Source of the DNA: CAYTGR01 sp964437445
GTDB taxonomy: Bacteria; Chloroflexota; Anaerolineae; B4-G1; SLSP01
Reading direction: 5' to 3'
Assembly: GCA_964437445.1 (NCBI GenBank)
Contig: CAYTGR010000025.1
Coordinates: forward strand, 1 to 64,000
DNA length: 64,000 nt
A program made the position numbers and the translations under genes. How positions within the stretch are numbered: position 1 is the stretch's first letter; every line of letters begins with the position of its first letter. Under the pieces are notes generated by a model, which ran no database searches, was not told where the DNA came from, and saw only the letters and a program-made list of their open reading frames with translations. Positions 1 through 7,589 of this stretch are shown here, piece by piece.

Positions 1-25
1 CGGTTTACCGGGCGTGGCTTGGGTA

Positions 26-47
26 GCCGGGCGATTGATCGCCCGGC
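26..47. other. GC-rich inverted repeat
   Basis: A 9-bp perfect inverted repeat (arm GCCGGGCGA, loop TTGA) lies in the non-coding start of the window. No T-run follows directly on either strand, so terminator activity is not supported. No gene is recognised in positions 1-170. Confidence 0.5.
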
Positions 48-140
48 ACCCCACCAGGAAAAAAACGAGTCGCCCGGTGTTACCGCATTTAATTTTTAAA
101 GGCCAGCAGGCGTTTCTTAGCCGGCCGCTGAAGGGGAGAG

Positions 141-161
141 AACGCCTGAAGGCATTACTAC
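141..161 (+). repeat. Mini-repeat AACGCC-n-GGCrTTACTAC, copy 1
   Basis: A short hairpin (AACGCC, 4-nt loop, GGCATT) is followed by ACTAC. A near-identical element, AACGCC-AAA-GGCGTT-ACTAC, occurs at 22228-22247, so this is a dispersed intergenic repeat. The trailing ACTAC resembles the end of the larger CGCTTTAGCGC repeats at 18060, 27334 and 37418. Confidence 0.5.
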
Positions 162-170
162 CTTGAGGGG

Positions 171-202
171 GAAAAGAAAACCGGCACTCTTACGAGTGCC
201 GG
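171..202 (-). terminator. Rho-independent terminator of the 2-oxoacid oxidoreductase operon
   Basis: Read on the minus strand, a perfect 9-bp stem (CCGGCACTC / GAGTGCCGG, loop GTAA) is followed at once by a T-rich tract (TTTTCTTTT). It starts 10 nt after the stop codon of the gamma subunit gene and closes the operon. Confidence 0.85.
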
Positions 203-211
203 TGGTTGCTC

Positions 212-748
212 TCAGACCAGGGCCGCGCCCCGCTGGAGCGCCGTCTGGTTCGGCGCCAGCCACTTGCGCTGGCGCTCGGAGAGGTGCTCCGCCAGCTGCC
301 CGGCGACGGTCTCCAGCTTGACCAGCCCGGTCGCCTGCACAAAGGCCCCGAGGATGACGATGTTCGCCATGCGGGAGTTGCCCAGTTCGGTGGCAACGTC
401 GCTCGCCGGGACGTAGAGCACGCGCAGATCGGTCCGCTCGCTGCGCGCCGGGATCAGCGAGCTGTTGACCACCAGCAGGCCCCCCGGCTTGACCAGCGGC
501 TCGTATTTGTCCATGGAAGGGATGTTCATCACCACGGCGGCCGTCGGGCGCTGGATGATCGGCGCGCCGATCTCTTCCTCGGAGAGGATGACGGAGCAGT
601 TGGCCGTCCCGCCGCGCATCTCCGGCCCGTAAGAAGGAATCCAGGTCACCTGCAGGCCCTCAGCCAGGCCCGCGTAGGCCAGCAATTGGCCGGCAAACAG
701 CACGCCTTGACCACCAAAACCGGCGAAAATAGTCTCTTCGTGTCGCAT
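212..748 (-). CDS. 2-oxoacid:ferredoxin oxidoreductase, gamma subunit
   Basis: Gamma subunit (178 aa) of a 2-oxoacid:ferredoxin oxidoreductase, which oxidatively decarboxylates a 2-oxoacid to acyl-CoA and passes electrons to ferredoxin. The N-terminal GFGGQGV glycine motif at about residues 10-16 and the following PEMRGGTANC stretch are typical of the POR/KOR/VOR gamma domain, and the length is normal for the family. An AGGAGG ribosome binding site sits a few bases before the ATG. It is the last gene of ferredoxin-alpha-beta-gamma and is followed by an intrinsic terminator. Substrate specificity cannot be read from this subunit. Confidence 0.9.
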   Translation of the reverse strand: MRHEETIFAGFGGQGVLFAGQLLAYAGLAEGLQVTWIPSYGPEMRGGTANCSVILSEEEIGAPIIQRPTAAVVMNIPSMDKYEPLVKPGGLLVVNSSLIPARSERTDLRVLYVPASDVATELGNSRMANIVILGAFVQATGLVKLETVAGQLAEHLSERQRKWLAPNQTALQRGAALV

Positions 749-759
749 CGTTTCCCTCC

Positions 760-783
760 TAAGCCTTTAAGCCTTTACACCTT
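760..783. repeat. Octamer tandem array overlapping the beta-subunit stop codon
   Basis: Three adjacent 8-nt units (TAAGCCTT, TAAGCCTT, TACACCTT) fill the gap between the beta and gamma subunit genes. The array covers the TAA stop codon of the beta gene (775-777) and part of its last codons. It belongs to the window-wide short tandem word arrays. Confidence 0.6.
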
Positions 784-1557
784 GAGTGCGGCAACTTCGT
801 CGGTGACTTTGGTATCGCCCACCGGGAAGACCGGCAACATGTTGGTCTTGGCCCATTGCAGGGCTTCCCACGGCTCCAGGTTCCAGTTGGTCGGGCAGGT
901 GGAGATCACTTCCACCATGGAGAAGCCCAGCTGGTTGATCTGGGTGAGGAAGGCCCGCTTGATGGCGCGCTTGGTCCTGGTGATACCGGCCAGGTCCAGC
1001 ACCGCCTGGCGGGTGACGTAGGCCGCCCCGCCGACCGTAGCGAGCATCTCGGCCATGCGGACGGGCACACCGGCCAGTTCGGGGTCACGCCCAAAGGGGG
1101 TGGAGGTGGTCACCTGGCCCGGCAACGTCGTGGGGGCCATCTGCCCGCCGGTCATGCCGTAGATGGCGTTGTTGACAAAGATGGTCGTGATCAGTTCCCC
1201 GCGATGGGCGGCGTGCACGATCTCGGCCGTGCCGATGGCGGCCAGGTCGCCGTCGCCCTGGTAAGTGAAGACGACGTGGTCGGGGTTGACCCGCTTGATG
1301 CCGGTCGCCATGGCCGGCGCGCGGCCGTGGGGCGCTTCGGCGAAGTCGGCGTTGAAGTAATAATAGGCCAGCACGGAGCAACCAACCGGGGCGACGCCGA
1401 TCGTTTTCTCGCGCACGCCGAGCTCGTCCAACACCTCGGCCACCAGGCGGTGAATCACACCGTGGGTACAGCCGGGGCAATAATGCGTGCTCTTCGGCGT
1501 CAGCGACGGCGGGTAACTATAGACTTTTTCCATGCCTTCAGGAATCTGGACTGTCAT
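775..1557 (-). CDS. 2-oxoacid:ferredoxin oxidoreductase, TPP-binding beta subunit
   Basis: TPP-binding catalytic subunit, 260 aa. The N-terminal HYCPGCTHG motif, a CSVLAYYYFN segment, and the GDGD motif followed by an IFVNNAIYGMTGGQ stretch match the thiamine-diphosphate domain of KOR/VOR beta subunits (GDG...N binds Mg-TPP). The start is supported by TAAGGAG upstream of the ATG. It lies 29 nt after the alpha gene, and its 3' end runs into an octamer array. The TPP subunit is recognised with confidence, but whether the true substrate is 2-oxoglutarate, a branched-chain 2-oxoacid or 2-oxobutyrate is not. Confidence 0.9.
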   Translation of the reverse strand: MTVQIPEGMEKVYSYPPSLTPKSTHYCPGCTHGVIHRLVAEVLDELGVREKTIGVAPVGCSVLAYYYFNADFAEAPHGRAPAMATGIKRVNPDHVVFTYQGDGDLAAIGTAEIVHAAHRGELITTIFVNNAIYGMTGGQMAPTTLPGQVTTSTPFGRDPELAGVPVRMAEMLATVGGAAYVTRQAVLDLAGITRTKRAIKRAFLTQINQLGFSMVEVISTCPTNWNLEPWEALQWAKTNMLPVFPVGDTKVTDEVAALKV

Positions 1558-1586
1558 GGCTTCTCTCCTTAAACCTTCTCACAGCC

Positions 1587-2642
1587 TCAATGGCCGTTCA
1601 CCTGCGCCAGCAGCGCACCGAGGATCTCTTCCACCGAAGGAACGATGCCGCCCATCCGCCCGTAGAACTTGACCGGCGCGCGGCCCAACACGGCCAGCCG
1701 CACATCGTCCAACATCTGCCCGGCGTTCATCTCGGAGACGAGGACCCCGCGCACCTGCCCGCCCAGTTCGTAAAGCCGTTCGTCGGGGAAGGGCCAGAGC
1801 GTCTGCGGGCGCAACAGGCCGACTTTCAGCCCCTGTTTGCGGGCCTCGCGCAGAACGGAAAGGCAGATCCGCCCAACGGTGCCGAAAGCGACCAGGAGCC
1901 ATTCCGCATCGGCGGTCTCGTACTCCTTCCACCGCGTCTCCTGCCGCTTGATCTCGGCCAGCTTGGCCTGGAGGCGCAGGTTGGTCCGCTCCAGCCCCTC
2001 CGGCGACAGATCCAGGGAGGTGATGATGCGCGGAGCGCGGCCGGCGGCCCCGGTCAGCGCCCACTCAGGGCGCGTCTTGGCGACCGGTTGCAGCGGCGGC
2101 AACTCCGCCGATTCCATCATCTGCCCTAAGCTGCCGTCGCCGGCAACGAGGACAACGGTGCGGTACTTTTCCGCCAGGTCAAAGGCCAGCCCCATCATGT
2201 CAATCAGCTCCTGCACACTGGCGGGAGCCAAAACGATGGGATGGAAGTCGCCATGCCCGGCGGATTTGGTCATCAGGTGATAATCGGCCTGGGAGGGCTG
2301 GATGTTGCCCAGTCCCGGCCCGCCACGCTGCATGTTGACGACGACGGCGGGGACTTCGGAGCCGGCGATGTAGGAGAGGCCCTCTTCCATCAGGCTGAAG
2401 CCGGGGCCAGAGGTGGAGGTCATTGTGCGGACACCGCAGCAGGCCGCGCCGTAGACCATGTTGATCGCCCCCAGTTCGCTCTCGGCCTGGATGAAGGCGC
2501 GGCCTTCCTCCACCATCCGCCGCGAAAGGTGCTCCAACGCCTCGCTCTGCGGCGTGATCGGATAGCCGAAGTAGGCCTGCACACCATAGCGGACGGCGGC
2601 CTCGGCAAACGCCTCATTCCCTTTCAGCAATTGTTTGGCCAT
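1587..2642 (-). CDS. vorB: 2-oxoacid:ferredoxin oxidoreductase, alpha subunit (VorB-like)
   Basis: Alpha subunit, 351 aa. The start contains the pyrimidine-binding signature KGNEAFAEAAVRYG...YFGYPITPQ, followed by AESELGAINMVYGAA and QRGGPGLGNIQPSQADY, all characteristic of VorB-type (3-methyl-2-oxobutanoate:ferredoxin oxidoreductase) alpha subunits. The POR domain II follows from about residue 245 (LLVAFGTVGRI...). An AAAGGAG motif precedes the ATG. The neighbouring genes (4Fe-4S protein upstream, beta and gamma downstream) give the usual four-subunit set. VorB is inferred from sequence resemblance. KorA-type activity on 2-oxoglutarate is the main alternative. Confidence 0.88.
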   Translation of the reverse strand: MAKQLLKGNEAFAEAAVRYGVQAYFGYPITPQSEALEHLSRRMVEEGRAFIQAESELGAINMVYGAACCGVRTMTSTSGPGFSLMEEGLSYIAGSEVPAVVVNMQRGGPGLGNIQPSQADYHLMTKSAGHGDFHPIVLAPASVQELIDMMGLAFDLAEKYRTVVLVAGDGSLGQMMESAELPPLQPVAKTRPEWALTGAAGRAPRIITSLDLSPEGLERTNLRLQAKLAEIKRQETRWKEYETADAEWLLVAFGTVGRICLSVLREARKQGLKVGLLRPQTLWPFPDERLYELGGQVRGVLVSEMNAGQMLDDVRLAVLGRAPVKFYGRMGGIVPSVEEILGALLAQVNGH

Positions 2643-2657
2643 GACTGCTGCTCCTTT

Positions 2658-2918
2658 CTAAGCCGGGGCTCCGGCCACGGCGGCGGCCGCCCGCTGCGGC
2701 TTCAACCGGTAGACCGTAAAGATCACATCCGGGCAGATCAGCGCGCACGAGGCGCAACCGGTGCACTTCTCCATGTCGGTGACAATAACGGGATGATAGC
2801 CCTTAGCGTTGAAAGCATCCGGCGAGAGTTCCAGGATTTTGACGGGACAAACGTGGGTGCAGAGACCGCAGCCCTTGCAGCGGTCTACGTCAATCACAAC
2901 CATGCCCTTAGCAGCCAT
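2658..2918 (-). CDS. 2x[4Fe-4S] ferredoxin subunit of the 2-oxoacid oxidoreductase
   Basis: An 86-aa protein with two clusters of four cysteines, CKGCGLCTHVCP and CTGCASCALICP, each a [4Fe-4S] binding motif. It forms the delta (electron-transfer) subunit that accepts electrons from the TPP subunit. I chose the ATG at 2918, not the in-frame TTG 15 nt upstream, because that TTG lies inside the ribosome binding site (GGAGGG, about 8 nt before the ATG). It is the first gene of the four-subunit set. The C-terminus is Ala/Pro-rich and looks non-essential. Confidence 0.9.
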   Translation of the reverse strand: MAAKGMVVIDVDRCKGCGLCTHVCPVKILELSPDAFNAKGYHPVIVTDMEKCTGCASCALICPDVIFTVYRLKPQRAAAAVAGAPA

Positions 2919-2999
2919 ATAAACTCCCTCCAATGGTTTGAGAATTTTCAGTCAGCTAGTTCCTGAGTTATGCCAGGTCGCAGTGCCGGGAATCAAAAA

Positions 3000-3038
3000 T
3001 GCGTAATGCGTAACACTTGACGTATTACGCATTACGCA
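3000..3038. repeat. Inverted heptamer arrays (TGCGTAA / ATTACGC)
   Basis: Two copies of TGCGTAA are followed, after 11 nt, by two copies of the complementary word, giving a perfect 14-bp stem (3000-3013 with 3025-3038). It lies in the gap between the sodium-pump beta subunit and the ferredoxin gene, so it could act as a processing or attenuation hairpin. No U-tract is present. Confidence 0.65.
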
Positions 3039-3068
3039 TGATAGATGATTTCCCTGGATTCGCAAGGG

Positions 3069-4190
3069 TTACTTCACTCCCAACAACGCCAGCAGCACTC
3101 CGCCCGCGATGACGGAGCCGAGCTGACCGGCGGTGTTGGCACCCATCGCGTGCATCAGCACGAAAGTGGAGTAATCAGCCTCGGAAGCCATCTTCTGCAC
3201 CAGGCGACCGGCCATCGGGAAGGCGCTGATGCCCGCCGCGCCGATCAGCGGGTTGATCTTCTTGCCGGAGATCAGGTAAAGCAACTTACCGAAGAGCAGC
3301 CCGGCGGCCGTATCCAGGATGAAAGCGATCAGGCCCAGGACCAGGATGCCGAGCGTTTTGAGCGTTAAGAAAGTAGCGCCGGTCATTGTGCTGCCCACGA
3401 CCAGGCCCAAAAACAGCGTAGAGATGTTGATGATCTCTTTCTGGGACGCCTCCGAGAGCCGATCCACCACCCCGGCCTCTTTCATCAGATTGCCCAACAT
3501 CAGTGTGGCGATCAGGGGCGCGGCCTGCGGGACCAGGATACCAACGGCAATGGTCACAATGATGGGGAAGAGGATCAACGAGAGCTTGGAGACCGGACGC
3601 GGCGCGTATTCCATCTTGGTGGCGCGCTCGGCCTTCGTCGTCAGCAGCCGCATCACCGGCGGCTGGATGATCGGCACCAGGCTCATGTAGGAATAGGCCA
3701 CCACCGCAATGGTGCCTAACATGTACGGGGCGATCTTAGTGCAGACGTAGATGCTGGTCGGGCCGTCAATCGCGCCGATAATGCCGATGGAAGCCGCCTC
3801 ATTCATGGGGTACTTCAACAGGATCGCCAGGATCAGCGTGCCGAAGATACCAAATTGCCCGGCGGCGCCCATCAACGCAAAGAACGGCTGCGCCAGCAAA
3901 GGACGGAAGTCCATCATGGCACCCACGCCGACGAAGATGAGCAGCGGGAAGAGCTCAGTATCCACGCCGGCTTTCTTGAGAATGCCCAACATGCCATCCT
4001 CGGCTACCATCGCTGAGAGCGGCAGGTTGCCGATGATACAGCCGATTCCGATGGGCAGCAACAGGTTGGGCTCATACTCTTTGGCGACGGCCAGGTAAAT
4101 CAAGACCCCGCCGACCGCCATCATCACCAGATTTTGCCAGCTGAGCGCTTGCAAACCGGCTAAAAGATTGGTCAGGTTAATGCCATCCAC
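3069..4190 (-). CDS. Sodium-ion-pumping decarboxylase beta subunit (OadB/MmdB family)
   Basis: Integral membrane subunit (373 aa) of a biotin-dependent Na+-translocating decarboxylase. It decarboxylates carboxybiotin and exports Na+. Many hydrophobic segments run through the protein. The conserved IDGPTSIY motif (about residues 145-155) contains the membrane aspartate known in OadB to bind Na+, and the C-terminal MGANTAGQLGSVIAGG motif is also conserved. It lies 3 nt after the GNAT gene and belongs to the carboxyltransferase-gamma-biotin carrier cluster. A methylmalonyl-CoA substrate is inferred from the linked carboxyltransferase, not from this subunit. Confidence 0.92.
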   Translation of the reverse strand: MDGINLTNLLAGLQALSWQNLVMMAVGGVLIYLAVAKEYEPNLLLPIGIGCIIGNLPLSAMVAEDGMLGILKKAGVDTELFPLLIFVGVGAMMDFRPLLAQPFFALMGAAGQFGIFGTLILAILLKYPMNEAASIGIIGAIDGPTSIYVCTKIAPYMLGTIAVVAYSYMSLVPIIQPPVMRLLTTKAERATKMEYAPRPVSKLSLILFPIIVTIAVGILVPQAAPLIATLMLGNLMKEAGVVDRLSEASQKEIINISTLFLGLVVGSTMTGATFLTLKTLGILVLGLIAFILDTAAGLLFGKLLYLISGKKINPLIGAAGISAFPMAGRLVQKMASEADYSTFVLMHAMGANTAGQLGSVIAGGVLLALLGVK

Positions 4191-4193
4191 AGA

Positions 4194-4991
4194 TCACTCC
4201 TCAGAGATTGAGTCTCGTTCAGACCCGATGAGACAACGCATCAGGTACATAGGGCGCACCGGTTCAAACCCCAGGTGCCGATAGAGGCGAATCGCCTCCA
4301 GATTGCTTTGATAGACCATCAGGAAAACATGCAGCCCCTCGGCGGTCAATTCGCGGACCAGGGCAGAGGTGACCGCGGTGGCATAGCCGCGGCCCCGGTA
4401 GCCGGTGCGGGTGATGATGTTGCCAATCTCGGCCGCGCCGGGCAGCCGCAGATGGGTGGTCCCCATCGCCGCCAACGTGCTCCCTTCCCAGACGCCAAAG
4501 GCCGGGCCACGCGCGAAGGGCTCTTTCTCAAACGCCAGCAGCCCTTCGGCCTCGGCCAGCGCCTGCATGGCCGGCAGGTCTTTGAACCGCAAGGGCACGG
4601 CCGGCTCCGGCTCCAGCCGGGTTGGATCACCCTGGAAGAGCAACTGCCATTCGGGGATCTCTTCCAACACGGGGAAGGCCTGCTGGACCACCGCCCGCTG
4701 TTCCTCGTTGACCAGGAAATAGACCGCGCTGCCCCGATCCACCAGAAAGGTAGCGTAATTAGCCAGCAAATCGGCCGATTCGCCCAAAAAGGCCAGCGCC
4801 TGGAACGGCAGGCTGCGGCAGCTCGCCACGGACATGGCCGGCGAGTGGGCAATGTCGCATTCGCCCGCCAGTTCCGTCACATCAGCGACAAACGGGAAGT
4901 GGGCCAGCGTCCATTGCAGGTCCCGCGAGAGCACCTCTACCCGCGCCGTGAGGGGCGATGCCACCCGGTCGGTCGATCCGTTGCCTTCCAT
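4194..4991 (-). CDS. GNAT-family N-acetyltransferase in the sodium-pump operon
   Basis: A 265-aa protein with a C-terminal GNAT fold (about residues 150-255). TGYRGRGYATAV is the acetyl-CoA pyrophosphate-binding loop and NLEAIRLYRHLGFEP is the family's terminal motif. The N-terminal half is not recognised. I chose the ATG at 4991, with GGAG 8 nt upstream, over an in-frame TTG 24 nt earlier that overlaps the biotin-carrier gene. It lies between the biotin carrier (13 nt) and the beta subunit (3 nt), so it is surely co-transcribed. Acetylation of a complex subunit or of an acyl-CoA-derived substrate is possible but unproven. Confidence 0.82.
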   Translation of the reverse strand: MEGNGSTDRVASPLTARVEVLSRDLQWTLAHFPFVADVTELAGECDIAHSPAMSVASCRSLPFQALAFLGESADLLANYATFLVDRGSAVYFLVNEEQRAVVQQAFPVLEEIPEWQLLFQGDPTRLEPEPAVPLRFKDLPAMQALAEAEGLLAFEKEPFARGPAFGVWEGSTLAAMGTTHLRLPGAAEIGNIITRTGYRGRGYATAVTSALVRELTAEGLHVFLMVYQSNLEAIRLYRHLGFEPVRPMYLMRCLIGSERDSISEE

Positions 4992-5004
4992 GGGCCTACT
5001 CCAA

Positions 5005-5430
5005 TCAGTCCTCAAATTTCAACAGCGGATCACCGTGCTGAACTTTTTGTCCTTTGGTCACGAAAACTTCGGCGATTTTCCCGGCGCGGGTCGCCTTGAT
5101 CGGGTTATTCATTTTCATCGCTTCCAGGACCATCAGTTCCTGTCCCGGCTGGACCTGATCGCCGGCCTTGACCGCGACTTTGACGATCGTGCCGGGAAGC
5201 GGGGCCCGCACGTCACCAGCGCCGGCCACGGCCGGGCGGGGCGCCACCGGTGCGGCAACGGGCGCTGCCACCATCGGCGTTACCGCCGCTACCGACGGAG
5301 CGCCAGCGGCCTCTGCGACGGCGACTTCAATCACTTCCCCATCCACAATGGCGCGCACCGGGCGCTCCTGCGGATTGGGAACCTCTACGGTATACGTTTT
5401 GTCACCCACCGTGACATGATAAACGGGCAT
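5005..5430 (-). CDS. Biotin carboxyl carrier subunit of the decarboxylase
   Basis: A 141-aa biotinyl protein. An Ala/Pro-rich flexible linker (about residues 35-75) leads to a C-terminal lipoyl/biotinyl domain with EAMKMNNP, whose central lysine is the biotin attachment site. It shuttles the carboxyl group from the carboxyltransferase to the membrane beta subunit. The ATG at 5430 has GGAGGA 5 nt upstream. An in-frame TTG 12 nt earlier overlaps that site and was rejected. The octamer/heptamer array at 5444-5520 separates it from the gamma-like subunit. Confidence 0.92.
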   Translation of the reverse strand: MPVYHVTVGDKTYTVEVPNPQERPVRAIVDGEVIEVAVAEAAGAPSVAAVTPMVAAPVAAPVAPRPAVAGAGDVRAPLPGTIVKVAVKAGDQVQPGQELMVLEAMKMNNPIKATRAGKIAEVFVTKGQKVQHGDPLLKFED

Positions 5431-5443
5431 AGAATCCTCCAAA

Positions 5444-5520
5444 GAATCAGCGAATCAACGAATCGGCGAGTCGGCAATCAGGAAGCTGGCAGCCAGCTTC
5501 CAGTATCCAGTTTCCAGTTT
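5444..5520. repeat. Two adjacent short tandem arrays (8-nt then 7-nt period)
   Basis: 5444-5475 consists of four 8-nt units of the type GAATCrGC. 5493-5520 consists of four 7-nt units of the type CCAGTTT (CCAGCTT, CCAGTAT, CCAGTTT, CCAGTTT). The second array ends 1 nt before the stop codon of the gamma-like gene at 5522. Together they fill almost the whole gap between two genes of one operon. Confidence 0.8.
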
Positions 5521-5521
5521 G

Positions 5522-5875
5522 TCAGCGGACGGCACGGCGTTGATCGTGTTGCGCCCGTCCGGAGAGCCGCCGGCTGCGCGCAAAGCTATCCCAGCTGCCG
5601 GCCGCTAAGGTCTCACCAACGGGGAGGCGCAACCCAGAACCGGCCTGCGCCAGCGCCGTCGCCACGGCCGCCACGGCCGCCACCACGCGCTGGTCGGTCC
5701 CGGCGGAAATCTCCGCCGGTTCCTCTTCCTCGCCTTCCGCTTCCGCCTCTCCCGGCCGGTCCTTAAACAACACCGTCAACAGATACATTCCCCCGACCAG
5801 CACCCCGATGGCGGCAAAGGTCGTCCCCATCCCCCACAGGGTTAGCCACAGTGCCTGAGAAAATAAAGTGTTCAT
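5522..5875 (-). CDS. OadG-like small membrane subunit of the decarboxylase
   Basis: A 117-aa protein with one N-terminal membrane helix (about residues 8-36, GMGTTFAAIGVLVGGMYLLTVL), an acidic Glu-rich segment, an Ala-rich segment and a basic C-terminus. This architecture is that of the gamma/delta subunit (OadG/MmdD), which anchors the carboxyltransferase and biotin carrier to the membrane. It lies 13 nt after the carboxyltransferase gene. Sequence conservation in this family is weak, so the call rests mainly on topology and position. No strong ribosome binding site is seen. Confidence 0.8.
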   Translation of the reverse strand: MNTLFSQALWLTLWGMGTTFAAIGVLVGGMYLLTVLFKDRPGEAEAEGEEEEPAEISAGTDQRVVAAVAAVATALAQAGSGLRLPVGETLAAGSWDSFARSRRLSGRAQHDQRRAVR

Positions 5876-5888
5876 CTTGACTACCTGA

Positions 5889-7436
5889 CTAAACGGGCAT
5901 CACCCCATGTTTCCGGGGTGGGTTCTGGCGGATCTGCTCGCGCAGCATGGCGAGGGCCGCGATCAGCACCGGGCGGGTCTGGGCCGGCTCAATCACGTCG
6001 TCAATAATGCCGTACTCGGCGGCGCGGTAGGGATTGGCAAACTTGTCGCGGTACTCCTGCACCAGTTGCTCGCGGGCCGCCGCTTTATCCACGGCCTGCG
6101 CGATCTCTTTGCGGTAGACAATGTTGACCGCGCCTTCCGGCCCCATCACCGCGATCTCGGCCGACGGCCAGGCCAGGTGCAGATCAGCGCCGATGCTCTT
6201 GCTGCTCATGACCAGGTAAGCACCCCCATAGGCCTTGCGAGTCACGATAGAGATCTTCGGGACCGTGGCCTCAATGTAGGCGAAGAGCGCCTTCGCGCCG
6301 TGGCGGATGATCCCGCCATGTTCCTGCGCTACCCCCGGCAGGAAGCCCGGAGAATCCACAAACGTCACAAGCGGCAAATTGAAGGCATCGCAGAAGCGGA
6401 CAAAGCGGGCGATCTTATCAGAAGCGTTGATGTCCAGCGAACCGGCCATCATCATCGGCTGCTGCGCAACGATGCCGACGCCCTTGCCCCCCAGCCGGGC
6501 AAAGCCAACGATGACGTTTTGCGCCCAGCCGGCGTGCACTTCCAGGAAGGAACCCCGGTCCACAACGCTCTGCAGGACCTCGTGCATCTCGTAGGGCACG
6601 TTGGGATCCAACGGGACGATGGTGTTGAGCCGTGCGTCGGTACGATTGGGATCGTCACCGCAGTCGGCGAAGGGGGGCGTTTCCACGTTGTTAGAGGGCA
6701 GGTAAGAGAGCAAGCGCCGGACCAGCGCCAGCGATTCAGCCTCGCTGCCGGCCATGAAGTGCGCCACACCGCTGGCCGTGGTATGGGCCGTGGCACCGCC
6801 CAGCCCCTCGTGGTCAATGACCTCACCGGTGACGCTCTTCACCACGTCCGGGCCGGTGATGTACATCGTGGAGGTCTTGTCGGTCATGATGATGAAGTCG
6901 GTCAGGGCTGGACTGTAGGCCGCGCCCCCGGCACAGGGTCCCAACATCACCGAAATCTGCGGGATGACCCCCGACGCCAGTGCATTGCGCTTGAAAATCT
7001 CACCATAGCCAGCCAGGGAGAGCACGCCGTCCTGGATCCGGGCCCCGCCGGAGTCTAACAGGCCAATGAGCGGCGCACCGTTGCTGAGCGCCAGGTCCTG
7101 CAGGCGGCAGATCTTGGCCGCGTGCGCCTCCCCCACCGAACCGCCGTAGCTGGTGAAATCCTGCGCAAAGACGAAGACGGTACGCCCGTCAATCTGACCG
7201 TAACCGGTCACCACGCCGTCGCCGGAGATCGGCTCGCCCATCTCCGGGTTGCGGGTCAGGACATACGGCTGCAGCTCGCGAAAAGTGCCGGGATCCAGCA
7301 GCTTCTCTATGCGTTCCCGCGCCGTGTCCTTGCCTTTAGCATGTTGTTGGGCGACCTTATCCGGGCCGCCCCCCTGGAGCGCGCGATCATGTAGCGCGTG
7401 CAGCTTCTCCAGACGCGGATCTGTCGTTTCGCTCAT
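5889..7436 (-). CDS. mmdA: Acyl-CoA carboxyltransferase (methylmalonyl-CoA decarboxylase alpha type)
   Basis: A 515-aa carboxyltransferase of the propionyl-CoA carboxylase beta / MmdA family, which transfers CO2 from (methyl)malonyl-CoA to biotin. Both crotonase-like halves are present. The N-half shows KGKDTARERIEKLLDPGTF, LLDSGGARIQDG and GPCAGGAAYSPAL. The C-half shows FVDSPGFLPGVAQEHGGIIRHG, RKAYGGAYLVMSSK and GPEGAVNIVYR. AGGAGG lies 4 nt before the ATG. Linked beta, gamma and biotin-carrier genes and the absence of biotin carboxylase favour a Na+-pumping decarboxylase over a carboxylase. Methylmalonyl-CoA is the most likely substrate by family. Confidence 0.92.
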   Translation of the reverse strand: MSETTDPRLEKLHALHDRALQGGGPDKVAQQHAKGKDTARERIEKLLDPGTFRELQPYVLTRNPEMGEPISGDGVVTGYGQIDGRTVFVFAQDFTSYGGSVGEAHAAKICRLQDLALSNGAPLIGLLDSGGARIQDGVLSLAGYGEIFKRNALASGVIPQISVMLGPCAGGAAYSPALTDFIIMTDKTSTMYITGPDVVKSVTGEVIDHEGLGGATAHTTASGVAHFMAGSEAESLALVRRLLSYLPSNNVETPPFADCGDDPNRTDARLNTIVPLDPNVPYEMHEVLQSVVDRGSFLEVHAGWAQNVIVGFARLGGKGVGIVAQQPMMMAGSLDINASDKIARFVRFCDAFNLPLVTFVDSPGFLPGVAQEHGGIIRHGAKALFAYIEATVPKISIVTRKAYGGAYLVMSSKSIGADLHLAWPSAEIAVMGPEGAVNIVYRKEIAQAVDKAAAREQLVQEYRDKFANPYRAAEYGIIDDVIEPAQTRPVLIAALAMLREQIRQNPPRKHGVMPV

Positions 7437-7462
7437 CCGTCCTCCTGAAAAAAATGATAAGA

Positions 7463-7483
7463 GATCAGGGATCAGAGATAAAA
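7463..7483. repeat. Heptamer array GATCAGG type
   Basis: Three 7-nt units (GATCAGG, GATCAGA, GATAAAA) lie in the gap upstream of the carboxyltransferase gene. A complementary CCCTGATC occurs at 7493-7500, so the pair can form a hairpin. The rest of this 153-nt gap holds a weak TACAAT box on the minus strand (7529-7534) without a convincing -35. Confidence 0.55.
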
Positions 7484-7589
7484 GTTTCCACTCCCTGATC
7501 CCCAGTGGCTGAGATTATGGATGCTGTCATTGTATCCCCCGCCAGGGGGGCTTTTTAGTGTGATGTGTTATGGATTTTATTGATGATGC

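Noticed and set aside
7536..7556. Hairpin CCCCC-GCCA-GGGGG followed by CTTTTT on the plus strand
   Set aside because: It looks like a terminator, but no plus-strand gene precedes it. On the minus strand no U-tract follows. It is left unannotated as a terminator.
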